Shown here: positions 1 through 10,349 of the stretch, one piece after another
Numbering within the stretch: the stretch's first letter is position 1
Layout of the letters: the number at the start of each line of letters is the position of its first letter
Origin: Saccopteryx bilineata
Taxonomy: Eukaryota > Chordata > Mammalia > Chiroptera > Emballonuridae
Direction: 5' to 3'
Length of the DNA: 64,000 bases
Assembly (NCBI RefSeq): GCF_036850765.1
Contig: NC_089492.1
Span: 167,274,296 to 167,338,295 of the forward strand
The notes under the pieces: generated by a model
Databases searched by the model: none
Seen by the model: only the letters and a program-made list of their open reading frames with translations
What the model was told of the DNA's origin: nothing
Translations under genes and position numbers: made by a program

Positions 1-347
1 ATAAGGATAGAAATTTACATTTTGGCCAAGGAATAAGAATCACCAGAATATACAGATAACTTTCTGGTCTTAAAAATCTATTCTTAAGGTAATAGAAGAC
101 TAAAGATAAATTAATAACGTGTTGTAGTATTTATAACATATGAAGAAATAAAATATATGACAATAGTAGCATAAAAGAAAGGGGTAGAGGGAAGTATATG
201 GTGGTAAGATTTCTATAATATAAATGAAGAGGTACAATATTATTTAGACTCTGATAGATTAAAAGTAAAAGGATAGGGAAAAGTATACTATGCAAGTATT
301 AAACAAAAAAAAATTGGAGTAGATTTAATAATATCAATAATACTAGA
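1..347. other. AT-rich unassigned DNA
   Basis: A-rich sequence with no usable reading frame and no repeat I recognise. It ends at the head of the first SINE. Confidence 0.4.
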
Positions 348-688
348 GCCTGAGCAGGCAGTGGCTCAGTGGATAGAGCATCGGACTGGGACGTGGAGGA
401 CCCAGGTTCAAAGCTCTGAGGTCACCGGCTTGAGCGTGGGCTCATCTGACTTGAGTGGGGGCTCATGTACATGAACCCATGGTCACTAGCTTGAGCTCAA
501 GTTTGCTGGCACAAGCTAGGGGTCACTTACTCTATTGTAGACCCCTGGTCAAGGTACATATGAGAAAGCATCAGTGAACAGCTAACTCAGGAGCTGCAGT
601 GAAGAATTGATGCTTCTCATCTCTCTCCCTTCCTTCCTGTCTGTCCCTCTCTCTGTCTCTGTCACAAAATAAATAAATAAATAAATAA
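348..688 (+). repeat. tRNA-derived bat SINE, long 'cctgaccagg' type
   Basis: Pol III-derived SINE. The head has a box-A-like 'tggctcagtgg' and a box-B-like 'aggttcaaagc', followed by the repeated 'ggtcaccggcttgag' body, a 'gtcaaggtacatatgagaaagca' region, a CT-rich stretch and an (AAAT)n tail. Many point changes from the cleaner copy at 30,428 suggest moderate age. No target-site duplication was identified. Confidence 0.85.
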
Positions 689-780
689 CCTAGAAATTTG
701 GTTCAGAAAAAAGAATAAAACCAGGTATAAAATGGACAATTCATAATGATAAAGGGATCAATTTTTAAGAAGACAGACTG

Positions 781-1181
781 CCCTGGCTGGTTGGCTCAGT
801 GGTAGAGCATTGGCCTGGCGTGCAGAAGTCCTGGGTTTGATTCCCAGCCAGGGCACACAGGAGAAGCGCCCATTTGCTTCTCCACCCGTCCCCCTCTCCT
901 TCCTCTCTTTCTCTCTCTTCCCCTCCCGCAGCCGAGGCTCCACTGGAGCAAAGATGGCCGGGGCGCTGGGGATGGCTCCTTGGCCTCTGTCCCAGGCGCG
1001 AGAGTGGCTCTGGTCGCAATAGAGCGACGCCCCGGAGGGGCAGAGCATCGCCCCTGGTGGGCAGAGCGTCGCCCCTGGTGGGCGTGCCGGGTGGATCCCG
1101 GTCGGGCGCATGCGGGAGTCTGTCTGACTGTCTATCCCCGTTTCCAGTTTCAGAAAAATACAAAAAAGAAAGAAAGAAAAA
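781..1181 (+). repeat. VES-type SINE, full length
   Basis: Bat VES-type SINE with the head 'ccctggctggttggctcag', box B 'gggtttgattcc' and the conserved 'caggagaagcgcccatttgcttctccac' block. The body is GC-rich and the tail is (AAAG)n. A perfect 11-bp target-site duplication, aagacagactg, lies at 770-780 and 1182-1192. The body holds two 'cgcccctggtgg' cores (1049-1060 and 1070-1081), each one G short of a CTCF-type core on the minus strand. The overlapping reading frames on both strands are translations of this repeat, not genes. Confidence 0.92.
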
Positions 1182-1192
1182 AAGACAGACTG

Positions 1193-2179
1193 ACTGTAGT
1201 AATCATTTCACTATAGATGTATATAGAAAATCATGTCATACAACTTAAACATATACAATTTTTATTTAAAAATGCTAATCCAGAAAAAAGAAGACATGCA
1301 ACTAAATATTTGTATACCTCATAAATGAGAAGTAAAAAAATATGAAACAATATGTGATAAAACTGAACCTAGCAATAAGTATCCACGATGATAGTTGGAG
1401 ACTTCAATATTTCTTTCTCAATAATTGATAGTTTAAGTAAACAAACCAATCTAACTGATGTTTATAGAACACACCATTCAACTAAAGCAGAATAAACATA
1501 TTTTCAAGCGCACATAAGCATACCACCTATATGGTATCTGGGCCCGAAAATAAGTATCAGTAAATCCAAGAGGAGGGAAATCATACAAAGCATGTTTTCT
1601 CTCTGCAGAAGAATCAAACCAAAAATGAATAACAGAGAGTTAGCTGGGAAATCCCCAAATACTAGGAAATTAAACCATACAGTTGAAAATACACCAAGAG
1701 CCAGAAAAGAAATCACAAAGAAAATTAGAAAATATTTTGAACAGAAATGAAAATGGCATGTCACAACATGTCAAGAGCCATGCGGTAAAGCTAGCATAGT
1801 GCTTAGATGGGAATGGGTAGCATGGGATGATAGTATGACCAAAAATGTCTTAAGTCAATTCCCTAAACTTCCATTTTAGAAATGAAGAGAAACAAAAGCA
1901 AATTAAACTGGAAGTAAGCTGAAGGAAAGAAATAATAAGGGATGAAAACTAATAAAATTAAAATGGACAAGTGTTAGGGAAAAGGCAAAGAAACCAATCG
2001 CTGGTTCTTTCATTTCCCTCTCACTTTGTAATAAATCTTAAGCTCCAACTTTAAAAAAAGTCAACACTTGGGGTTGATGAGATCTTCCTATATATGTGAC
2101 CATGTTCAAGTAGATCATTCCATAAAGTGATTACAGCAATCAAGGTCCCTGTGACTAGATGGGCAGAACAGGTGGCAGT
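1193..2179. other. Unassigned AT-rich sequence
   Basis: No recognisable gene. The 86-codon minus frame at 1504-1764 is hydrophobic, but this reflects A-rich DNA read in reverse; it shows no family motif. Confidence 0.4.
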
Positions 2180-2410
2180 GGCAACAGTAGTTATAGTGAC
2201 ACTTCATTGAGCTCTTACACTGTGCCAGGCACTACAATAAGCCCTGTAGATGCATTATCCTATTCAATCTTCAAAACAACCATTTGGCGTGAATACTATT
2301 GCTTCCTCTTTTTACACACAAGGGTACTGAGCTGCACAGAGTCTAAGTAACATGTCCAAAGTCACTTTGCTAGTCAGTAGTTCTGGCTGATCCCCAAATC
2401 TGTGCTCTTG
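2180..2410 (-). repeat. MIR SINE relic
   Basis: Ancient mammalian MIR read in reverse: 'cattgagctcttacactgtgccaggcac' is followed by 'agtctaagtaacatgtccaaagtcac' and a final 'ccccaaatctgtgctct'. The order and spacing match the MIR core. The 63-codon frame from 2159 lies in this relic and is not a gene. Confidence 0.8.
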
Positions 2411-3182
2411 ATGGACTTATCTCACAATCAGCATGGAGTGCTGTTTTCACACTTGCTTCTGTCTGTGTGCAGAATACCAGTACCAATCTTTTTATTCCAA
2501 CCTGACCCTTTGTAATATAAGCTTGTGAGGTTACAACACCATAGATACAAATGGTTAGAGCATTTTAGCCTAAATTGAGGTTCCCTAAATTAACCCTCCC
2601 CTGGCCAACTAAGAGAAGACACTTGAGTCTTCCTGTGTGTTGCAGGTTGTGTTCTCTGGAAGCAGCAGCTGAGACAGAATTTAGGGTGCATATTCTGTGG
2701 TAGCTGTGAAAGGAAGGGAAAAGAAGCAGGATTGGACAGAGGGACCAGTCAAACCATAGTGTAGACCCAACAAAGTCTCAGCCAATCAGGTGGAGAGCTC
2801 TGGGAAGTATTGCTCAGCAGAGTGGTCCACATTGGGCAGAAATGGCTGTGCCTTTATTTTCCCTCCCAGCTCAATCATTGGCTGAGGATGTCCCCAGGAA
2901 GGGTGTCACCTTGATCAAGACGACTCTCTGTAGCAGAGGTAGCCCTCCAGCAGTCAGCACCTTGGGGCTTCCTGTTGACCACATTCAGCAGCTGGGTAGC
3001 AAGTCCTCCCTTGAAGTGGCATCTGGGCATTCACCTAATGTCACTAAGTTACCCCAAGTCCTCACAAGAGTTTCTCTTTTCAAAGCATGTAACATTATTT
3101 TGAGGGACATACTGAGACTTGAAAAAAGTAAATAAAGTTCAGAAAGTGTCATCTTAAAAAGCTTGACTTTATGATTAAAAAT
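2411..3182. other. Unassigned; possible ancient LTR-like segment
   Basis: From about 2640 to 3020 the text ('cagccaatcaggtggagagctctggg', 'gctcagcagagtggtccacattgggcag') has the feel of an old interspersed repeat, but I cannot name the family. The plus frame at 2842-3135 has no recognisable domain. Confidence 0.3.
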
Positions 3183-3567
3183 GAAAATTATTTGTTTGTT
3201 TATTTATTTATTTAGTGAGAAAGCAAGACTCCCACATGCACCCCAACCAGGATCCACCTGGCAAGCCCCTTACAGGGTGATGCTCTGCCCAGCTATGGCC
3301 ATTGATTGCTCCATTGCTTGGCAACTGAGCTATTTTAGCGCCTGAGGAGAGGCCATGAAGTCATCCTCAGCACCTGGGGCCAACTCGCTCAAACCATTTG
3401 AGCCATTGCTGTGGGAAGGGATGAAAGAGAGAGAGGAGGGAGAGAGAGAGAAGGGGGAGGGGTGGAGAAGCAGATATTGCTTCTTCTGTGTGTTCTGACT
3501 GGAAATTAAACCTGGGACTTCCACATGCTGGCCCAATGCTCTACTATCAAGTCAACTGGCCAGGGCT
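3183..3567 (-). repeat. VES-type SINE, old copy, antisense
   Basis: Reverse-oriented SINE. A (TTTA)n tract (its A-tail) is followed by 'tgagaaagcaagactcccacatgcacc', a GA-rich stretch and 'aactggccagggct', the reverse of the VES head. Imperfect flanking repeats, aaaattattt at 3184-3193 and aaaactattt at 3573-3582, fit a decayed target-site duplication. More diverged than the copies at 7613 or 44,128. Confidence 0.8.
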
Positions 3568-6358
3568 AAACAAAAACTATTTAGCATAATGTCAACATTT
3601 TCCATGTAACAAAGTGCTACTAAAGGATAATAAACCCAGTTCTTTCACCAATATCATTCATACATTCATTTAAAGTACACCAGGTACTCTACTGACCATT
3701 CAGGATATGAAAACAAGTACAACACGGTAAAAAGAAATCTATAACAGAAAAGACAAACCTTTTATCTTCAGATGCCTAACTTTTATCACATGAGGACATG
3801 GGAACAAGTGACAGTATTTCATGTGTTGCCTGCTCTCTGGGGGGCAGGACCAGGCTTTGTGGCCTTGAGCTGGGCCCTGAGGATGCATTGTTGGAGTCAG
3901 ATGGCAAAGGGTAGGAGGACATCCCAGCAGAATAAAAAACAAACAAAGTCAGAAGTATGATAAGTGAGTGTGAGGATTGCGTAGCACAGGATTGGCAGAA
4001 TGAGGGGAAAGAAGTATCAAAGGCTGGTTGTGATGGATGATGAGTGGCCTTGAGCACCATGCTAAGGATGAGGGAGGGATCACATGATGGCTCAGGATAG
4101 ACCAAGGTAAATCCCTTCTTATGACTGAACAACTCTGTGCCCGTGTCCTTCTTGGTGGACAGGGCACTTTCCACCCTTTGCTTGGACTTTGTCTCCACAT
4201 ATGTTTCAGGGCTCTCAAGTTGTTACTTCCATGTCATTTCTGACTGTAGCTTCTAAAACCACGCTCTCCCATCCCTGTGTTAAGCAACATGGGGAGAGCA
4301 GTTCACTTCAGCAACAGCAAGACCTTGAGCTGAATGAGCAGTTGATGTCAGTCCTCCACTGGAAACACCATGATCCTGTGGACAGCAGGTGAACGAGCCC
4401 ACACAGTGGGCCTGTCCTCCCCTTTCGACTATTGCTGAAAAGAGAATGTGGCATTGTTGCTTTATTCTCCCAGCAGTCTCTGTTTCTTCTTGTAATATCT
4501 GCCCTATCAATGTGGCCACTTTCAACTAGCTACAGACACTTAATTTTGACATGATCCCTTAGAAATCAAAGAGAAATCGAGCAGATTCACTTAGTGGCAA
4601 GAAAATCTGCTTCTGAATCACATAGCTGATTTACATATGGTAAGGGAAACAGGAATTAGCAAATATTTTCTGAACTTGTAAAATGTTTAAGACACTCTGA
4701 TGAGTCAGTGTTTAATCTTTTCTCCCATAAATAGGGTGAAAGATCTTTGCCATATTTTCTCTTAAGTAAATATATTTTAAAAGAGTTCCAATTTTCTTTT
4801 CAGCTGCCACAGTGAATGGACATAGCAGCTGGAATGAAGGATAACACATCACACCTCAACTTTGAATATCCTGCCTTTTGTTTTCTTGAATCATAGCCTT
4901 GATGTTGTTTAAATAGTGCTCTGTATATTTAATTTCCTTTTTCTCTTCACAAAGACCAAACAATTTTTTAAATCATCCCACCTTTTACAGTGGGTTATAA
5001 AAGTGTTCTTGAGCTGCAGTTGAATTGGTCTCTTATTTAAACATATAAATATATATCTAGGTATTTTAACCCACTGCCATTTATTTCATTGGTCAACAGC
5101 TTGGGCAGAAACGTATTTGTGTACATTTTATCCACATCACGTGCTTTGTATTTAAAGATAACACTGCTGATAGTGACTGCTAACATATGTGCACAGATGG
5201 TTGGGCAAAGAACATGTATCATCCAGGGTTCGAGTTCACAAAGTCCATTTGTGACTCTTTGCATCTCTGATCCCCCCCCCCCTAAAGTCAAAGGCATGTA
5301 GAGTTAGGAGGACAGTTAGATATTATTTAGCCAATGACCCAAATGAAGCAGGCACCTGACATTCTCTAGACTCTGCTTATAACTTTCAGTGAAGTCAGTC
5401 ACTTCTTCGAAACGGTAGCCCCTCTCATTGTCACTCATCTCTAAGTATTAGAAAAGTCTTCCTTTTCCTAAGCCAAAGTTTTCCTTAATCTAACTACCAG
5501 CCATTTGTAGTGGCTTTTAGACCAACACAGCATACACACAGGGAAGTCTTCAGGATTCAATTCTTAGATCTTCTCAAAATGAAAGTTTCTCATTTCCTTC
5601 AGTAGTTCCTCACCATTTTGATAACTGCCTGTTAGCCTACATCAATTTGTCACCTTTTCTCTTTAGTGTCATTCTTAAAACTCCTTGTGTGGCCTGACCC
5701 ATGCAGTGACACAGAGGAACCTACACATTCTTTCTGCTATGTGGCCTTACTGGTAACTTACCAATGTTGGCAGCCAAATTGCATTCTTCCGTTATTACTA
5801 ACTTGTACTTCGAAATCTTATATTTTCTTCAGGAGCAGTTAAGTCATATCGATACCACCTGGTGTTTGTCTGTTTGACTATTGGACCCAGAATGTAGAAC
5901 TTTGCTTTTCCAATCCCATTTGTTTCTTCCTCCCTATTATTGTTTCATTGTTATTTTTGCTAGTTCTGAGACAAAGAAAAAGTATATATTAGTTCTCTCT
6001 TCTGGCTTGGTTTCAACTGAAAGGTTGACAGACATATCCTTTATGTCTTCCTTTATGTCATGATGAAAATATTGCATAGGATGGGGCTCAGTATAGAATT
6101 CCATGATATGCCATTAAAGACCCCTCAAATTTGTATCAATTCACTAATCAATAATGCACAGTTTCAGACATTATTTCGGTCCTGTTCAAAAAGATATAAT
6201 GAGAAACTTTGTCAAATGCCTTATGCAAATTATGCTATGTCTAAGGAACATCTTCTTCACTTACAATTTAGTAACCCAATCAAGAGTGGATCAGATGCCC
6301 TTCTTAAGGCTTCAGCAGCAAACTATATTTATACATCATAGCAATTAGTATACTGCAT
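3568..6358. other. Unassigned sequence without a gene
   Basis: About 2.8 kb of ordinary sequence. It contains an 11-base C run at 5272-5282. Reading frames of up to 140 codons near 3776-4198 show no domain, no supporting splice structure and no codon pattern. An intron or intergenic DNA is the simplest reading. Confidence 0.4.
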
Positions 6359-6365
6359 TGAATTA

Positions 6366-6698
6366 TTTATTTATTTATTTATTTTTACAGAGACAGAGAG
6401 AGAGTCAGAGAGAGGGATAGACAGGAACAGAGAGATGAGAAGTATCAATCATTAATTTCTCATTGTGCATTGTGACACCTTAGTTGTTCATTGATTGCTT
6501 TCTCATATGTGCCTTGACCGCAGGCCTTCAGCAGACTGAGTAACCCCTTGCTTGAGCCAGCGACCTTGGGTCCAAGCTGGTGAGCTTTGCTCAAACAAGA
6601 TGAGCCTGCGCTCAAGCTGGCGAGCTCGGGGTCTCGAACCTGGGTCCTTCCGCATCCCAGTCCGACACTTTATCCACTGCGCCACCGCCTGGTCAGGC
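6366..6698 (-). repeat. tRNA-derived bat SINE, antisense
   Basis: Starts with (TTTA)n (the A-tail), continues through 'acagagacagagagag', 'ttgttcattgattgctttctcatatgtgcc' and 'ggtctcgaacctgggtcc' (box B in reverse), and ends 'gcgccaccgcctggtcaggc'. A near-perfect target-site duplication is tgaattattta (6359-6369, overlapping the tail) and tgaatcattta (6699-6709). Confidence 0.88.
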
Positions 6699-6764
6699 TG
6701 AATCATTTATTTATATATATTTTTATTTCAATTAGATTGCAGGCTTTTACATGTTCAGGACTTA

Positions 6765-6860
6765 CTCTTTTTACTCACCATTCTATCCCTAACACTTATG
6801 GAGGAGCCTGTGGGCAATAGGTATCTAATAGATCCTGGTTGGATGAATGGATAAATGAAG
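6765..6860 (+). repeat. L2-like 3' end relic
   Basis: 'ctatccctaacacttatgg' followed by 'gggcaataggtatctaatagatcctggttggatgaatgg' resembles the L2 3' terminus (…cctagcacagtgcctggcac…tcaataaat…gaatgaatg). Old and decayed. Confidence 0.45.
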
Positions 6861-7279
6861 AGTGGCATGATGCACTTCAATAAAAGAAGCAGTTGGGAGG
6901 ATATGTTGAGTTGAGGCATCTATGGGTGAGGGGAGTTAACATCAACATTAGTAGGCTTTACAAATTTGGAATTCAGGAGAAAGAGTTGGTCTGACAACAT
7001 AGATTACAGAATAATCAGGGCAAAAATCAAAATGAAAATCAAGGCTATGAATAAGTTGCTTAGGGACAGGGTGCTGGGTGAGAAGAAAAGGGAAGTGATA
7101 CAGCATGCTGAGCAAGAACATGGGTTCTATCTTGGGTGAGAAATAACCTCATGGACTTCATTTTCCTCCTTTGTAAGATAGCGATGCAATAATAGTTCCT
7201 ACTTCATATGCTCAATAAGTGGCATAAAAATAAGTGGAAAATTTGGCAAATGCCAGATTTTTATGTGAGGAATCATCTT

Positions 7280-7600
7280 ATTCTAAATGAAATAGGACAA
7301 GATCTGATTTACATTGTAAAAAAGATCATTCTTATTGTTTCATGAAGAATGAATTAGCATAGGAGTAGGAATATAAGTAGGTAGTTAATTAAGAGTTATT
7401 AAAGTTGTCCAAGCAAGAATAAGGATTGGAGCAGTGGAAACAAAAGAAGTGGATAGATTTGGGAACATATTTTGGAAGCAGAAGGTAGTACATATTCGTA
7501 GATTGGATGTGACTGTTCAGGGAAGGAAACACTCAGAAAGATTCCTAGGTCATCATCTTGACCAGTTGCAGGTGTCTGATGCTATTTATTGAGATGGAAA
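7280..7600 (+). repeat. Ancient unnamed mammalian repeat, part 1 (split by a SINE)
   Basis: Text such as 'gatctgatttacattgtaaaaaagatcattctt' and 'tggatgtgactgttcagggaaggaaacactcag' follows a widespread ancient repeat consensus that I recognise but cannot name. It continues at 8010 after the VES insertion, so the SINE landed inside an older repeat. Confidence 0.4.
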
Positions 7601-7612
7601 AGAGTAGAGGAA

Positions 7613-7997
7613 GGCCCTGGCCGGTTGGCTCAGCGGTAGAGCGTCGGCCTAGCGTGCGGAGGACCCGGGTTCGATTCCCCGCCAGGGCACCTAGGAGAAG
7701 CGCCCATTTGCTTCTCCACCCCTCCGCCGCACCTTTCTCTCTGTCTCTCTCTTCCCCTCCTGCAGCCAAGGCTCCATTGGAGCAAAGATGGCTCTGTGGC
7801 CTCTGCCCCAGGCGCTAGACTGGCTCTGGTCGCAACATGGCGACGCCCAGGATGGGCAGAGCATCGCCCCCTGGTGGGCAGAGCGTCGCCCCTGGTGGGC
7901 GTGCCGGGTGGATCCCGGTCGGGCGCATGCGGGAGTCTGTCTGACTGTCTCTCCCTGTTTCCAGCTTCAGAAAAATGCAAAAAAAAAAAAAAAAGAG
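7613..7997 (+). repeat. VES-type SINE, full length, young
   Basis: Clean VES copy. The head 'ggccctggccggttggctcagcggtagagcg' carries box A, 'gggttcgattcc' is box B, the body is GC-rich and the A-tail is long. A perfect 12-bp target-site duplication, agagtagaggaa, lies at 7601-7612 and 7998-8009. The minus strand of 7865-7877 reads CCACCAGGGGGCG, the core of the vertebrate CTCF motif; the second copy at 7887-7898 lacks one G. It interrupts an ancient repeat. Frames at 7558-8035 on both strands are SINE translations. Confidence 0.95.
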
Positions 7998-8009
7998 AGA
8001 GTAGAGGAA

Positions 8010-8490
8010 AAATAGATTTGAGTTTGGGAAATTAACTGGAGATACATAGTAGGCATCTAAGTGAAAATATCAAGTAAGCATGTGAATTGGAATATATGAA
8101 TCTGGAACTGAGAGAAAAGATTGGAAACAAAGATTTATATTTGAGTGTCATTCGCATTACATAGCAGCTGAACAATGTGATCGGTTGGGATTATGCTGAG
8201 AGAGTATATTGATAAGGAAGAGATTAATCCTCAAAGAACTCAAGCATGTAGTGATCTGTTATAAAAAGGGAGAATTCAACCAAGGAGACCAGACAAAGTG
8301 ACCAATGAAATTAGAGAAAAACAGGGCATTGTGCTATCCTGAAGCCTGGAGGAGAAAGTATTTCAAGATGAAGAAAATAGTCAATTGTGTTGAATGCTTC
8401 TGAAAGGTCAAGTAACGTGAAGACAGAGAAGTGGCCACAGGATGTAGCAACGTGAAGGTCATGGGTGGCCTTGTTGAGACATTCTGGGTC
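8010..8490 (+). repeat. Ancient unnamed mammalian repeat, part 2
   Basis: Continuation of the unit broken at 7600: '…gttgaatgcttctgaaaggtcaagtaacgtgaag…' and 'gcaacgtgaaggtcatgggtggcc' follow the same ancient consensus in order. The 82-codon frame at 8431-8679 partly overlaps this relic and has no known domain. Confidence 0.45.
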
Positions 8491-8859
8491 CTAGTGATGC
8501 AGAATGAGTCAGCACCATACCATCAATTCTGGCATGGCAAAGCAAAAGCTTTCCCAGCCTGCTCCATCTCAGAGTTAGTTTCTCTTCTGGGGAAGTTAGT
8601 ACAATACTCAGGGGAAGGAAGCAGGAGGCTAACAGTCTCATCTTGCCCAGGAAATAGCTGTGCGATTCTAATTAGCTGAGCAACCTCTCTGGTTCTCATT
8701 AGTGAAGTTAGATGCTCTGAAGTTCTATTTATTTATTTACTTGTTCAGCAAATAAGTATCAAGCAGCTGTTCTATGTCATCCCGAGTAGGATAAAGACCC
8801 TGCCCTTGAATAACTGTTTCCAATTTATTGACTTATGTCATAAACTTGTATGAGTTTGT

Positions 8860-8975
8860 GGCTTACCTCCCTATCAAGTTGGTAGGCTCTTTAAAACTAT
8901 ACTTTTGTATCATAGTATCCTCCATAGGGCTTAGTACAATGCACTTAATAGTGGTGTTGTAAATACGTTGTTGTA
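8860..8975 (+). repeat. L2-like 3' end relic
   Basis: 'ggtaggctctttaaaac' to 'agggcttagtacaatgcacttaatag' matches the order of the L2 terminal consensus (…gcagggac…cctagcacagtgcc…). Decayed. Confidence 0.45.
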
Positions 8976-9024
8976 TTATTAAAAAGAATAGTTATCATTT
9001 TCTAACTCATGTACTCTTTATCAT

Positions 9025-9150
9025 TAAGAGTTATTTAACCTCTTTGTGCCCCATTTTTCCTTAACTGTAAAATGTAGATAATAATATTTATATCACAATG
9101 TATTATAAAATTTAAAATGGGAGCTTACCATGTAATAAGCTATTATTATA
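9025..9150 (+). repeat. MIR SINE relic
   Basis: 'gagttatttaacctctttgtgcccc' followed by 'taactgtaaaatgtagataataatattt' is the MIR core (…acttaacctctctgtgcctcagtttcctcatctgtaaaatggg…). Confidence 0.65.
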
Positions 9151-9447
9151 ATATGTGCTCATGGTAAAAAATTTAGAAAAAGAATCGAAATTTCTGAAGA
9201 AGAGAACTAAATCACTCATGATTAACAATTAGAGATAACTACCACCAATATTTTGGCAAATGTCTTCTCACACTTCTTTCTGCTTGATGTGAAGAATTAT
9301 CTTCTGAACTTGAATGGGTCAAATAGCAGTTGTACATGATGGCTCTTTTATTGGGAATACTTTGTAGAACTCTTAATATTATGCCTTTTATTTTCCCTTC
9401 ATGTAAAATAGAGTGAAATTATGTTCATGCTATAATGTTTTAATAAA

Positions 9448-9712
9448 ATGTATATTTTTTTAAGTGAGAGGAGAGGAGATAGACATACTCTTGCATGCAC
9501 CTCACTGGGATACACATGGCAACTCTCATCTGGTGCTGATGCTGGGACCAATTGAGCTATCCTCAGAGCCCAGGGCTGACACTCGGACCAACCGAGCCAC
9601 TGACTGTGAAAGGGAAAGAGAGAGGGAAGGGGGAGAAGAAAGGGAAGAGAAGGAAATGGTCACTTCTCTTGTGTGCCCTGGCTGGGGATCAAACCCTGGA
9701 CGTCTGCACTTA
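9448..9712 (-). repeat. VES-related SINE, antisense, decayed
   Basis: A T-rich tail is followed by 'agtgagaggagaggagatagacatactcttgcatgcacc', two 'gacc…gagcca' segments, a GA-rich run and 'gtgtgccctggctggggatcaaaccctgg' (reverse of box B). The terminal head is missing or eroded. The plus frame at 9464-9727 is a translation of this relic. Confidence 0.75.
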
Positions 9713-9789
9713 AAATGTGTATATTAAAAGCTGTCAGTTTTTTAAGTCTTTGCAGTTTGACTCCTAAGAATATTGTATACATTCTCTTA

Positions 9790-9870
9790 TGGATTTGTCG
9801 CAACCACCCTTTGTGGTAGGTATTATCTCCATTTTATTGATGAGGAAAGTGAGGGCCAGAGAGTGTGACA
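9790..9870 (-). repeat. MIR relic, part 1
   Basis: 'ggtaggtattatctccattttattgatgaggaaagtgagg' is the reverse MIR core. A matching downstream half occurs at 10,260-10,345, so a later insertion may separate the two. Confidence 0.65.
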
Positions 9871-10059
9871 TTATTACTCTTGTTCACTGATACCCAGTTT
9901 TGTTATCTTTGGGAGCACATGTAAGCAGCTCTTCTCTGCCATATTGAAAGTAGTTGTGGTCATACACATTCTGGCCAGTGAACGTGAGCAAAAGTGATGT
10001 GTGTTACTTCTGGAGAGGAATATTGAACTGCTGAGGTTTGCCTTTCCACCAGTCTTTCC

Positions 10060-10255
10060 TCTGCTCTGGTGACCATGGAAACTAGAGTAAATGCAGAGAG
10101 TGGATGCTGAGCTGTCACCAGGGAACAGCTGTGCTGGAGAGCTGCCAGACCTGTATCAGACTTTGCTCCAGCAAGAAATAAACCTTTCTTGTTTCTGGCC
10201 ACTGGAATGTTGAGATTGTTTCCACAGCACAGTTTGGCCTATCCTAAGTAAGACA
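10060..10255 (+). repeat. MaLR-type LTR 3' end, tentative
   Basis: 'gcaagaaataaacctttcttg…ccactggaatgttgagattg…ttggcctatcctaagtaagaca' follows the 3' end of ancient mammalian ERVL-MaLR type LTRs (aataaa signal, 'ccactgagatt', '…cctatcctgactaatac'). It sits between two halves of a MIR, consistent with insertion into it. Confidence 0.45.
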
Positions 10256-10259
10256 GAGT

Positions 10260-10345
10260 GCTTACAAGACTCCCTAAGGTCACAGAGCTTATATGTAATG
10301 CAACCAGGATTTAGACCCAGAGCTGTGTGACCCAAAGCCCATGTT
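10260..10345 (-). repeat. MIR relic, part 2
   Basis: 'ccctaaggtcacagagcttatatgtaatgcaaccaggatttagacccag' is the continuation of the reverse MIR (…aaggtcacacagctagtaagtggcagagccgggattcgaaccc…). Confidence 0.65.
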
Positions 10346-10349
10346 CAAT

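Noticed and set aside
7618..7690. tRNA-like sequence with box A, box B and a paired acceptor-like end
   Set aside because: It is the head of a VES SINE, continuous with the SINE body and enclosed by a target-site duplication, and recurs at 781, 44,128, 48,387 and 63,688. Not a functional tRNA gene.
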